This document shows positions 35,169 to 42,189 of a stretch of DNA of 42,189 nucleotides, piece after piece. Numbering within the stretch: the stretch's first letter is position 1; every line of letters starts with the position of its first letter. Source of the DNA: Calditrichota bacterium (GTDB taxonomy: Bacteria > Zhuqueibacterota > JdFR-76 > BMS3Abin05). Both the position numbers and the translations under genes were made by a program. Under the pieces are notes generated by a model. That model made no database searches. It saw nothing but the letters and a program-made list of their open reading frames with translations, and was not told where the DNA came from. The stretch covers positions 1 through 42,189 of the forward strand of contig JAADHR010000050.1 of the NCBI GenBank assembly GCA_013151735.1, in the 5' to 3' direction.

Positions 35169-35198
35169 TTGTGACAAAAGTTAATTTGCTATTAATAT
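35169..35198 (+). promoter_or_regulatory. Possible promoter for the HAD/guanylyltransferase genes
   Basis: TTGTGA (35169-35174) is followed at 18 bp by TAATAT (35193-35198), in an AT-rich zone with no other candidate. Both boxes are imperfect. It lies about 160 bp before ATG 35359. Confidence 0.35.
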
Positions 35199-35358
35199 AG
35201 GGTCACTTTACAATCAATTGAAAAATATGTTATAACGTTACGTTTTTCTATTATTGATCCTCATCCCTTGGGGGTGGGTTGAAAAAAGTTAAATAATAAA
35301 ATCCGATTTTTTCGAAGCTTTTTTATAAACAGAATCCCATTTCCCGCGAGGTGAAACA

Positions 35359-35823
35359 ATGACAATCGCAATCCCTGGAAAACCAACCCTTGAGTTAACC
35401 CATCTGGTTCTGGATATGAACGGGACCCTCTCTTTGGACGGGGAAATCCCCGGCTCCGTGCGTGAGCGGTTGGTGGCTCTTGCCCCTCTGTTTAAAATTC
35501 ACCTGTTGACAGCCGACACATTTGGAACAGCCCGGCGTGAGGCATCGGACCTGCCTTTATCGTTTGTAAAGGTGAGTCAGGAGGGCTATCTGGATAAACT
35601 GGTTTTTGTTCGGGAATTGGGTCGTAACCAGACCGTGGCAATTGGGAACGGCTTTAATGATCACCTCATGTTAAAAGAGGCGGCTCTGGGCATCGTTGTT
35701 TTGGGGCCCGAAGGAACGCATCCCCTTGCCCTTTTGAATGCGGATATTATCGCTTCGCGCATTGAGGATGCTCTGGATTTATTGCTTCATCCGAAACGGA
35801 TTACGGCGACACTTCGCACATAA
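35359..35823 (+). CDS. Soluble P-type-ATPase-like HAD phosphatase (COG4087-like)
   Basis: The 154-residue protein is a capless HAD domain. Motif I reads LVLDMNGTL (nucleophile Asp19, with Asn21 where most HAD phosphatases have Asp). Motif II is LLTADTFG (Thr51). Motif IV is AIGNGFNDHLML. The overall pattern resembles the phosphorylation domain of P-type ATPases cut free from membrane and actuator parts. It is cytoplasmic. GAGGTGAAAC precedes ATG 35359, and the sugar-nucleotide gene follows after 41 bp. A sugar-phosphate phosphatase role in that pathway is possible but unproven; broad-specificity housecleaning is the alternative. Confidence 0.75.
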   Translation: MTIAIPGKPTLELTHLVLDMNGTLSLDGEIPGSVRERLVALAPLFKIHLLTADTFGTARREASDLPLSFVKVSQEGYLDKLVFVRELGRNQTVAIGNGFNDHLMLKEAALGIVVLGPEGTHPLALLNADIIASRIEDALDLLLHPKRITATLRT

Positions 35824-35864
35824 AAAACAAAAAATCGACATAAAATGAATCTCCGGGAGGACGC

Positions 35865-38354
35865 ATGAAAGCAGTCATCATGGCGGGCGGATTTGGCACA
35901 CGGCTAAAACCCCTGACCAACAACCTTCCCAAACCCATGGTACCGGTTGCAAACAAGCCAATGATGCAGCACATCGTTGAATTGCTCAAAAAACACGGGC
36001 TCACAAGAATCATTTCTCTGCTCTTTTACCAGCCCGAAAAAATCCGGAGCTATTTCAAGGATGGCTCTGCTTTCGGCGTAGAAATGAATTACAATCTCTC
36101 CAATGATGATTACGGCACGGCCGGAAGCGTGAAAAATGCCGAATGGTTCTTGGACGACCGTTTTCTGGTGATTTCCGGAGATGTGTTAACCGACTTTGAT
36201 CTCTCAAAAGCCATTCGCTTTCATGAAGAAAAGAAAAGTCTGGCCACTCTGGTTCTGACCCGCGTTACCAATCCTTTGCCGTTTGGTGTGGTCATTACGA
36301 ATGAATCCGGACGGGTGGAGCGTTTTCTGGAAAAACCGACCTGGGGGCAGGTGTTCAGCGATACGGTCAACACGGGCATTTACATTCTGGAACGAAGCGT
36401 GCTGGATTACATCCCGGAAAAATCGGATTTCGATTTCAGCAAGAATCTGTTTCCCCTTTTGATGTCGGAGGGAAAACCCATCTACGGCTACATTGCCGAG
36501 GGTTACTGGCAGGATGTGGGGGATTTGAAGCAGTACCAAACGGCACAATTGGATGTGTTGGAGGGGAAAGTAAAGATAACCATTAACGGTACAAAAATCG
36601 GGGAAAACTGGTTTGGTAAGAATTGCAAAATCGGCGAAAAAGCGGTTATCGAAAAGGGCGCCATTATCGGCGACAATTGTGAAATCAGGGATGGGGCGTT
36701 TGTTTCCCGCTCGGTTATCGGCAGCAACAGTTTCGTCGGAGACGGGGCTCAGGTGCGCGACACCGTCCTGTGGGAAAATGTAACGGTCGGTCCCCATGCA
36801 TCGCTTCTGGCGGACGTGGTGGCGGATCATTCGACCATCGAGAATGAGGCCATTCTTGAAGAAAATGTATTCGTAAGCGATCATTCCAAAATCGGTGCCC
36901 GTTCTCTGCTTAAAGCCAATATTAAAATCTGGCCGAACAAGGAGATTGAAGAAGGTGCCGTACTCACGTCCAGTTTTATCTGGGGCGATCGCTGGCTTCG
37001 GGAGCTTTTTGCCAATTCCCGCGTCACCGGGATCATCAATCTGGAGATGTCGCCGGAGTTTGGCGCCAAATTGGGGGCAGCGTACGGGGCCTACCTGGGC
37101 AAGGGGAAACATGTGCTTTCCAGCCGCGATTCCTCCGAAGGCGCCCGGATGATCAATCGGTCGCTTATTTGCGGGTTTATGTCGTCGGGTGTCCACGTGG
37201 ATGACCTCCGCATTGCTCCGATTCCGATTGTGCGCTATCAGCTTCATCTGGGAAAAGAACAGGGGGGCATTCATGTCCGGCAATCCCCGAAGGACGAGCG
37301 AAAAGTGGATATTATCTTTTTCGATTTTGATGGAAAGGATTTGCCGGTAAATAAGACCAAATCCGTTGAACGATTGTTTATGCAGGAGGATTTTCCGCGC
37401 GCCTCCTTTCGGGAAGTGGGGAAGTTGGATTTTCCCGTGCGCGTGATGGAATCCTACACGGAAGATTACCTGAAACACATCAACACGGATGCCATCGAAC
37501 AGGCGCGCTACAAAATTGTTATCGATTATTCCTACGGAGCGTCTGGGCTGGTTCTGCCGTCGATTTTGGGCTCGATGGATTGCGAAGTCATTTCGGTGAA
37601 CGCCTATTTGGATGCCCATCGGGTGTACCGGCGGTGGGAGGATTTTCGCTACGGGATGCTTCAGCTTTCGAATATCGTCACCTCTCTAAAAGCAGATGTG
37701 GGGTTTTTGATTGATGCGGATGCCGAAAGTCTGACGGCGGTGGATGAAAACGGAAAGTATTTCAGCAATGAATATTTGCTGCTTCTGGTGACGAAATTGT
37801 TCCTTCAAACCTACCACCCGAAGAAAATTGCCATTCCGGTAAATGCTCCCGCAGCCATCGATCGAATAGCAAAAGATTCCGGGACGGAGGTTATAAAAAT
37901 CCGTGCCGATCACCGTTCCATGATTGAGGCAAGTTTAAAGGAGAAGGCAGAATTTGTGGGCGGTACGCGCGGGGGATTTATTTTTTCGGATTTTCATTTT
38001 GCGGCAGATGCCATGTTTTCGATGGCGAAAATTCTGGAATTAATGGCGTTGAACAAGATCCATCTGGGAGACCTCGCAAAAAGCATTCCTCCGCCCATTA
38101 TGGGACGTAAAGAAGTCGCCTGCAGCTGGGAATTAAAAGGGCGTGTCATGAGGCGGCTGATTGAGGATACCAAACATCAAAAAAGAGAACTGGTTGACGG
38201 CGTAAAAATTATCTGTGATGATGCGTGGGTACTGGTTGTTCCGGATCAGGAAACACCGCAATTTCACATCACGGCAGAGGCCCAAAACCGCGATCGTGTG
38301 GATGCCCTTCTTGTGGAATATGAGGCCAAAATTCAGGAATGGCAAAACGTGTAG
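35865..38354 (+). CDS. Mannose-1-phosphate guanylyltransferase / phosphomannomutase-like fusion
   Basis: The 829-residue protein has three parts. Residues 1-~235 form a nucleotidyltransferase with the pyrophosphorylase signature AGGFGTRLKPLTNNLPKPM. Residues ~250-370 form a left-handed beta-helix with hexapeptide repeats (IGENWFG, IGEKAVIEKGAIIGDN). Residues ~375-829 form an alpha-phosphohexomutase fold. Its key motifs are altered: SSRDSS (419-424) replaces the TASHNP phosphoserine loop, DADAES (617-622) replaces the DxDxDR metal loop, and GGTRGGF (699-705) replaces the GE(M/A)SGH sugar loop. The N-terminal half should make GDP-mannose (or another NDP-sugar). The C-terminal half may be inactive, regulatory or of new specificity. 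GGGAGG precedes ATG 35865. Confidence 0.85.
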   Translation: MKAVIMAGGFGTRLKPLTNNLPKPMVPVANKPMMQHIVELLKKHGLTRIISLLFYQPEKIRSYFKDGSAFGVEMNYNLSNDDYGTAGSVKNAEWFLDDRFLVISGDVLTDFDLSKAIRFHEEKKSLATLVLTRVTNPLPFGVVITNESGRVERFLEKPTWGQVFSDTVNTGIYILERSVLDYIPEKSDFDFSKNLFPLLMSEGKPIYGYIAEGYWQDVGDLKQYQTAQLDVLEGKVKITINGTKIGENWFGKNCKIGEKAVIEKGAIIGDNCEIRDGAFVSRSVIGSNSFVGDGAQVRDTVLWENVTVGPHASLLADVVADHSTIENEAILEENVFVSDHSKIGARSLLKANIKIWPNKEIEEGAVLTSSFIWGDRWLRELFANSRVTGIINLEMSPEFGAKLGAAYGAYLGKGKHVLSSRDSSEGARMINRSLICGFMSSGVHVDDLRIAPIPIVRYQLHLGKEQGGIHVRQSPKDERKVDIIFFDFDGKDLPVNKTKSVERLFMQEDFPRASFREVGKLDFPVRVMESYTEDYLKHINTDAIEQARYKIVIDYSYGASGLVLPSILGSMDCEVISVNAYLDAHRVYRRWEDFRYGMLQLSNIVTSLKADVGFLIDADAESLTAVDENGKYFSNEYLLLLVTKLFLQTYHPKKIAIPVNAPAAIDRIAKDSGTEVIKIRADHRSMIEASLKEKAEFVGGTRGGFIFSDFHFAADAMFSMAKILELMALNKIHLGDLAKSIPPPIMGRKEVACSWELKGRVMRRLIEDTKHQKRELVDGVKIICDDAWVLVVPDQETPQFHITAEAQNRDRVDALLVEYEAKIQEWQNV

Positions 38355-38482
38355 CCCTGCTGCACGGGTGCCTGTCCCAATCGAAAAAACCGGAGGTTGG
38401 CGGATGGTGTTGGAGTGGAAGGGAGCCTCCGAAACGCGCGGGTTCAAGAAAAGGTATTTTTCGGACGAAAAAAGGAATAATC

Positions 38483-38830
38483 ATGAAAAATAGACTGGTT
38501 GTGGCCGCAATGGCAATGGCCGTTCTCGTTTCATTCTCGTGCAAAAAGGACGCACACATGTCGAAAAAATATGATCCGGCCCTGAGGCATCTTTTGGAAT
38601 CGGCCTCAATTGAATCGTCTTCCGGGACGTCTATCCCCATCATCGGAACGTGTTCTTCGGAAATCACCGATTCGCTACGAGCCGTTCTGGAAAAGGCCGG
38701 TGCACGCGTGGGAACGATTAGCGGACGGTTTTTCACGGCGGACATTCCGAGATCAAAATTGGAAAAAATAGCCTCACTTTCTGAAGTACGCTACTTACAA
38801 TTGGCACCCAAAGCAAAACCCACAAAATAA
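38483..38830 (+). CDS. Small lipoprotein resembling a subtilase propeptide (I9-like)
   Basis: ATG 38483 is chosen (AAAGGAATAATC upstream) because it starts a lipoprotein-type signal (AMAVLVSFSC, Cys20). The 115-residue product, after a linker, has one small domain (~52-110): SIPIIGTCSSEITDSLRAVLEKAGARVGTISGRFFTADIPRSKLEKIASLSEVRYLQLA. The same order of elements, with the same landmarks (L..I...G..VG...G.F.TA.IP......IA....+.Y+...P), appears in the propeptide region of the protease encoded 9 bp downstream (residues ~68-128). It is therefore likely a separate inhibitor or folding helper for that protease. The resemblance is by eye. Confidence 0.65.
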   Translation: MKNRLVVAAMAMAVLVSFSCKKDAHMSKKYDPALRHLLESASIESSSGTSIPIIGTCSSEITDSLRAVLEKAGARVGTISGRFFTADIPRSKLEKIASLSEVRYLQLAPKAKPTK

Positions 38831-38839
38831 GGTTGATGA

Positions 38840-41095
38840 ATGATGATACTGAGTCTTAAAAGAGGTACAGCCCTGGCCATTTTTTTATTTTTTGGTTTTA
38901 CCACGCTTTTCGCGGGGACGTTATCCAAAAATTCAAAAGTATCTCCTTACGTAAAAGTGTTGATGGATCGTCTGGAACAGAAAAATATTTCCGTGTCCGA
39001 TTACAGCGCCCTTGGATTGGAAAAAGCGGAACACGGTTTAAGGATTTCCCTTCTTCTGACCAAAACGGATGAATCTTCTCTGCGGGCAAAAATCCAATCG
39101 ATCGGGGGCGATGTGGGATCGGAAGATGGAAAATTCTTAACCGCATACATTCCGGAAAACCGTGTGGCAGATGTTGCCGGATGGGATGATATTGCTTACA
39201 TCACCCACTACTTGCCGGCGCGTCCGGTGCTGGATGTAAGTTCCCGGGTGATTCAGGCCAATTGGGTGCACGACGGGCAATCGCCGCTTTCACGCGGATA
39301 CAAGGGGAAGGATGTTATTATTGGAATTGTGGATTCCGGTGTGGATTGGTCCCATCCGGGGTTCAAAAATGCCGACGGCACCACGCGGATTCTTTATATT
39401 TGGGACCAAACCGCGTCAGGAACAAAACCAGCCTTTTTCAATTATGGAACCGAGTGGACCTCCAGTCAAATCAATGCCGGTAACTGCACGGAAATTGACG
39501 GACCCGGCAGTTCGGGACACGGAACCCACGTGACGGGAATTGCCGCCGGGAATGGGCGTCCCGATGAAAAATATGTGGGAATCGCGCCTCAGGCCGATAT
39601 TATTGTGGTGAAAACGGATTTCGATTTTAATCACATTATCGATGCGGTCGAATACGTATTCCGGCGTGCGGGGGCACTGGGGAAACCGGCTGTGGTAAAT
39701 CTGAGTCTGGCCACTCAGCAAGGGCCCCACGATGGTACCACCACCCCTGAGCAGATGCTGGCAAGTAAAATAGGCAAAGGCCGGGTTATTGTGGCGGCGG
39801 CTTCCAATGAAGGGAACATCAATGTACATGTCTCCTACTCAATTGCCAACCAGGAAAGAGCCACCGGGTTTGTGGCCTATTCCAACGATACACACGACGT
39901 GGATGTGGATGTTTGGTATTCCGGCGGAAATATCGATGTCGCTCTGGCAGGTCTGGATGAGAATTTAAACGTCTTGACATCCAGTGCATGGGTCAGTCCG
40001 GGGGGGCGGATTGCCAATCGAACCTTTTCTGCTAACGGCACAACCTACGGTATTTACACCATTGATGCCACAGAGACCAACAATCCGTTTAACGGACTCC
40101 GTCACGTGTATATTGAAATTACCAATGCCAACGGATCCTATGATTTCACGTCGGATGTCATTACCTGGGTCTTGAAAACGCGGGGAACCGGTACGCTCAA
40201 CGCCTGGGTTTACGGGGATAACGGAGAATTTGATTCCTTCTCCGGGACGATGAACGGCCTAACCTTTGTCGGCGGTGATAACCGGTGTAGTGTTGGAATG
40301 CCGGCCACATCCGATGCCCTGATTGCGGTGGGGTCATTTGTCACCAAAACCCGGTGGACAAGCCAGGACGGGAATACGTACCAGGTGAGCAACGCACCCC
40401 TCATAGGCGACATCTCCCCGTTTTCCAGCCGGGGACCCACCCGGGACGGCCGCATCAAACCGGATGTTATGGCACCCGGTGAAGTCATTGCCTCCGCTAT
40501 GTCTGCAGATGCCAACCTGATGACGACCTCTCCGCAAAGGGTTTTGCCCGGCGAAAAGTATCTGGTTTTACAGGGCACCAGTATGGCCTCTCCTCACGTG
40601 GCGGGGGTTGCGGCTCTCATGCTGGAAAAGGACCCCGGATTAACGGCTTCGCTGATTAAAAATTTTCTCAAACAGACGGCTTCATCCGATACCTACACCG
40701 GAACGCCTCCCAACAACGATTGGGGGTATGGTAAAGTAAATGCGTTTCGGGTCATGTCCTTTCTGGCCACGAATGTCCAGAACCCAAAACAAGCCGCTAT
40801 TCCCGAAAAACTGAACCTGATGGAGGCGTATCCCAACCCGTTTTCGGCTGTTGGGCAACAGCTGGCCGTAATTTCTTACGACCTGCCGCGGGAAGGAACG
40901 GTTCGGCTTCGAATGGTGAATCTTCTGGGGCAAACCGTAAGGATGTTTACGCCGGGAAAACAGGCCGCAGGAAGGCACCGTATTTTTTGGAACGGCCGAA
41001 ACGAACAGGATCAGATCGTGCCTTCGGGAATCTATTTTTACGAACTCACTGCGGGACACGTGCATCAGATCAAAAAAATGGTGCTGGTACGGTAG
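38840..41095 (+). CDS. Secreted subtilisin-like (S8) serine protease with C-terminal sorting domain
   Basis: The 751-residue protein has a signal peptide (~1-26), a propeptide (~30-130), the S8 domain and a C-terminal sorting domain. The catalytic triad is intact: Asp165 in GIVDSGVDWSHPG, His227 in GHGTHVTG and Ser581 in GTSMASPHVAG. An insert of ~200 residues lies between His and Ser (FVAYSNDTHDVDVDVWYSG... region), as in large surface subtilases. Residues ~670-751 form the FlgD-like/type-A sorting domain (AYPNPFSAV, WNGRNEQDQIVPSGIYFYEL, ending KKMVLVR). The protease is thus likely exported and anchored at the surface. The start ATG 38840 lies 9 bp after the propeptide-like lipoprotein gene, so the two are co-expressed. 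Confidence 0.9.
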   Translation: MMILSLKRGTALAIFLFFGFTTLFAGTLSKNSKVSPYVKVLMDRLEQKNISVSDYSALGLEKAEHGLRISLLLTKTDESSLRAKIQSIGGDVGSEDGKFLTAYIPENRVADVAGWDDIAYITHYLPARPVLDVSSRVIQANWVHDGQSPLSRGYKGKDVIIGIVDSGVDWSHPGFKNADGTTRILYIWDQTASGTKPAFFNYGTEWTSSQINAGNCTEIDGPGSSGHGTHVTGIAAGNGRPDEKYVGIAPQADIIVVKTDFDFNHIIDAVEYVFRRAGALGKPAVVNLSLATQQGPHDGTTTPEQMLASKIGKGRVIVAAASNEGNINVHVSYSIANQERATGFVAYSNDTHDVDVDVWYSGGNIDVALAGLDENLNVLTSSAWVSPGGRIANRTFSANGTTYGIYTIDATETNNPFNGLRHVYIEITNANGSYDFTSDVITWVLKTRGTGTLNAWVYGDNGEFDSFSGTMNGLTFVGGDNRCSVGMPATSDALIAVGSFVTKTRWTSQDGNTYQVSNAPLIGDISPFSSRGPTRDGRIKPDVMAPGEVIASAMSADANLMTTSPQRVLPGEKYLVLQGTSMASPHVAGVAALMLEKDPGLTASLIKNFLKQTASSDTYTGTPPNNDWGYGKVNAFRVMSFLATNVQNPKQAAIPEKLNLMEAYPNPFSAVGQQLAVISYDLPREGTVRLRMVNLLGQTVRMFTPGKQAAGRHRIFWNGRNEQDQIVPSGIYFYELTAGHVHQIKKMVLVR

Positions 41096-41128
41096 AACAG
41101 GTAACAAGCTGCAACGATCATTGAGCCT

Positions 41129-41143
41129 TTCAACTTCGCTCAG
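41129..41143. repeat. 15-bp motif, left copy
   Basis: TTCAACTTCGCTCAG matches the reverse complement of 41260-41274 (TTCGACTCCGCTCAG) at 13 of 15 positions, so the two form an inverted pair around the tandem repeat. From memory, motifs of this type occur as dispersed intergenic repeats in many bacterial genomes. Confidence 0.6.
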
Positions 41144-41160
41144 GGCGCGATCAATCAATC

Positions 41161-41263
41161 GTTACGCGAAAGTTTACCGGTCGTTATGTGGGATGTTACG
41201 GGTCATTGAGTTATGTGAGATGTTACGGGTCGCTGAGTTATGTGAGATTTTACGGGTCGCTGA
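41161..41263. repeat. 27-bp tandem repeat, three copies plus a degenerate partial copy
   Basis: Copies lie at 41183-41209, 41210-41236 and 41237-41263, head to tail with no spacers. Each begins GTTATGTG and ends in GGGTC plus CATTGA or CGCTGA. Copies 2 and 3 differ at one base; copy 1 differs from copy 2 at three. Bases 41161-41182 match the first 22 bases of the unit at 17 positions and look like an older, truncated copy. Confidence 0.9.
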
Positions 41264-41274
41264 GCGGAGTCGAA
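41260..41274. repeat. 15-bp motif, right (inverted) copy
   Basis: CTGAGCGGAGTCGAA is the inverted partner of 41129-41143. It overlaps the last four bases of the third tandem copy, so the tandem unit probably grew from this motif. The wider context GTCGCTGAGCGGAGTCGAAGCGAC could also form a short hairpin. Confidence 0.6.
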
Positions 41275-41330
41275 GCGACTGCAAAAAAAACCATTCTTTC
41301 AGAAGATTGCGTATTTGAAAAATTTAGGGT

Positions 41331-41651
41331 TCTACTGGAATTTTTGTGAATCTTTTTTCTTGAAACACGAAAAGCATTCTATTTCCGACCCTCCCTCCGG
41401 CCCCCTCCCTGAGATCAGGGAGGGAGAGTCAGGGGGTGGGTTCAAAAGGCCCGGTTCTATTTCCAAAGAGAGTGTCTTTTCCATAAAAAAGCCAATAGAA
41501 CCATCTTTTGAATTTAGGCTTTCGAAGTAACAGGGAGGGTTGTCCGAGGAAATTTTACTGGAGGGGAAAGTAAGAAATGCCTGTTTTCTGTCTGACAAAG
41601 AATTTCATTGATTAGATTTCGTGGAAACAAATCCACAAAAATTCCAGTAGA
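41331..41651. mobile_element. MITE-like element of ~321 bp with perfect 18-bp terminal inverted repeats
   Basis: TCTACTGGAATTTTTGTG (41331-41348) has its exact reverse complement at 41634-41651. Similarity continues imperfectly for some 20 bases inward (both arms reach a CACGAAA) and a few bases outward (TTAGG). The interior has no gene. It carries a 10-bp-arm palindrome (41403-41424) and an 8-bp inverted pair GGTTCTAT/ATAGAACC (41453-41460, 41495-41502). No target-site duplication was identified. The right end lies 2 bp from the stop codon of the AlkD-like gene. With no transposase inside, it would be non-autonomous. Confidence 0.6.
41403..41424. repeat. GC-rich palindrome inside the MITE-like element
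   Basis: CCCTCCCTGA (41403-41412) and TCAGGGAGGG (41415-41424) are perfect complements separated by two bases. The CCCTCC motif also occurs just to the left (near 41391). It stands out in composition from the AT-rich surroundings. Confidence 0.75.
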
Positions 41652-41653
41652 GC

Positions 41654-42189
41654 CTAATTTATTAAACGCAAGGCTTCCTTATAACTCAATTTATCAAGTT
41701 GTGTATGTTTTGTAAATTCTATAACCCAATTGGAATTAACCTTGCTGTATTGCCTTAAAATCCAACCGATAGCTTTATTGATAAAAAACTCTTTTGAACC
41801 AAGCAGGGAATTGATTATATAGGCTAAAAACTCTGTATCTAATTCATTTTCGTAATTCAGTTGAAAAAGAATTGAAGTTCTTTGCAACCAAATATTATCA
41901 GAAGCAATCCATTTCTCAATATTTGTATTTCTTTGGTCAGGATAAATTTTAAAATATTCACCCACCAATTTGGGTGCAATAAAATCTACTGTGTCCCACC
42001 ACGATTTATGAGTAATCATAAATTCAAAAAGTTTAATGTCGTTTTTATCAAACTGTTTGTTGTATTTTTCCGTTAATTCTTGTGCAAAATATTGATATTC
42101 TCTTTCAGGCTTTTCCCAAAGGATTTTTACAATCTTTTCTAAATTATTTTTAGGCGGTAAATAGTCTTTGGCAAAAAAGGGTTTTTGTA
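41654..42189 (-). CDS. AlkD-like DNA alkylation repair protein (5' end outside window)
   Basis: The - strand frame is open from the window edge to TAG at 41654-41656, giving 177 visible residues; the N-terminus is missing. Conserved AlkD (HEAT-repeat DNA glycosylase) features are present: LWEKPEREYQYFAQELT, FMITHKSWWDTVDFIAPKLVG (the Trp and Asp of WDTVD match the catalytic-pocket pair of Bacillus cereus AlkD), NIWLQRTSILFQL (the pocket Arg) and FINKAIGWILRQYSK (the later Trp). It excises N3- and N7-alkylated bases. The gene is much more AT-rich than its neighbours (about 30% G+C over the lines counted), which suggests recent acquisition. It ends beside the MITE-like element. Confidence 0.85.
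   Translation of the reverse strand, partial: QKPFFAKDYLPPKNNLEKIVKILWEKPEREYQYFAQELTEKYNKQFDKNDIKLFEFMITHKSWWDTVDFIAPKLVGEYFKIYPDQRNTNIEKWIASDNIWLQRTSILFQLNYENELDTEFLAYIINSLLGSKEFFINKAIGWILRQYSKVNSNWVIEFTKHTQLDKLSYKEALRLIN

Larger units (their letters stand above)
34933..35358. other. Intergenic region with terminator and AT-rich promoter zone
   Basis: These 426 bp carry no gene. The left part is the strong terminator at 35001-35038. The right part (35080-35340) is AT-rich and holds a possible promoter (35169-35198) and a short palindrome TAACGTTA near 35233. Short open frames that cross the terminator hairpin are not credible. Confidence 0.6.
41096..41653. other. Repeat-dense non-coding region between convergent genes
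   Basis: 558 bp between the subtilase stop and the AlkD-like stop hold no credible gene. They contain inverted copies of a 15-bp motif, a 27-bp tandem repeat, and a MITE-like element with perfect 18-bp ends; each is listed separately. Short open frames here merely translate the repeats. Confidence 0.8.

Noticed and set aside
34877-35174. Short open frames after the SPASM radical SAM gene, considered as a precursor peptide
   Set aside because: They overlap the end of the radical SAM gene in another frame and run through the strong terminator at 35001-35038.
36204-37619. Long open frame of 471 codons on the - strand within the guanylyltransferase gene
   Set aside because: It is antisense to strongly conserved sugar-nucleotide enzyme motifs and has no recognisable protein features.
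38395-38450. tRNA-like GGTTCAAG and a CGGAGG/CCTCCG hairpin before the propeptide-like gene
   Set aside because: The T-stem does not pair, no D-arm exists, and the hairpin has only six pairs around a ~28-nt loop with no T tract.
41183-41263. Possible CRISPR array
   Set aside because: The 27-bp units are directly adjacent with no spacers, only three copies, and no cas genes are present.
41121-41318. Open frame of 65 codons encoding three 9-residue repeats
   Set aside because: It is only the translation of the 27-bp tandem DNA repeat; there is no ribosome site and no sequence resembling a protein family.

Overview
The window looks like chromosomal DNA from a Gram-negative bacterium of the FCB group outside the Bacteroidota proper (a Calditrichota/KSB1-like lineage is my best guess, by inference only). 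The reasons are two PorV/PorQ-type outer-membrane proteins, two secreted proteins ending in FlgD-like/type IX-style sorting domains, an ExbB-ExbD-ExbD-TonB operon, Mla lipid transport, many lipoprotein signal peptides, a DUF2851 protein, and promoters of ordinary TTGACN/TATNNT type rather than the Bacteroidetes type. Nearly every gene is on the + strand. Only msrA and an AlkD-like gene at the right edge are on the - strand. There are no rRNA or tRNA genes, no CRISPR array and no recognisable transposase or prophage.

Layout: 1-4788 holds the end of a HAD phosphatase, then a surface locus (Ig-like lipoprotein, Asp-box beta-propeller with C-terminal sorting domain, two PorV-like proteins). 4964-8704 carries a GH57 glucanotransferase-type enzyme and an S41 processing protease. 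8786-11254 is a complete TonB energising operon with a clear promoter and terminator. 11512-17854 carries envelope genes: SpoIID-like and SPOR lipoproteins, a small lipoprotein, a large metallopeptidase/PD40/beta-barrel fusion, and CcdA. 18100-21963 holds a VTT membrane protein, a glycosyltransferase, a DUF2851 protein and Ogt. 22005-26409 holds a small holin-like membrane protein behind a palindromic operator, then MlaE, MlaF, MlaD and a patatin phospholipase. 26458-27057 is msrA, which has no normal start codon.

27405-31706 is the most striking part: a 7TM-type histidine kinase, an NtrC-type sigma54 activator, two near-identical inverted-repeat sites, a textbook sigma54 promoter and a small SPW-repeat membrane protein. 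This reads as a complete and locally self-contained signalling circuit. It is followed by two architecturally different radical SAM enzymes (31779-34932). 35359-38354 has a P-type-ATPase-like HAD phosphatase and a mannose-1-phosphate guanylyltransferase/phosphomannomutase fusion whose mutase motifs are degenerate. 38483-41095 pairs a subtilase with a small lipoprotein that resembles the subtilase propeptide.

The right end (41096-41653) is repeat-dense non-coding DNA: a 27-bp tandem repeat between inverted copies of a short motif, and a MITE-like element of about 320 bp with perfect 18-bp terminal inverted repeats. The element abuts an AT-rich AlkD-family gene that runs off the window.
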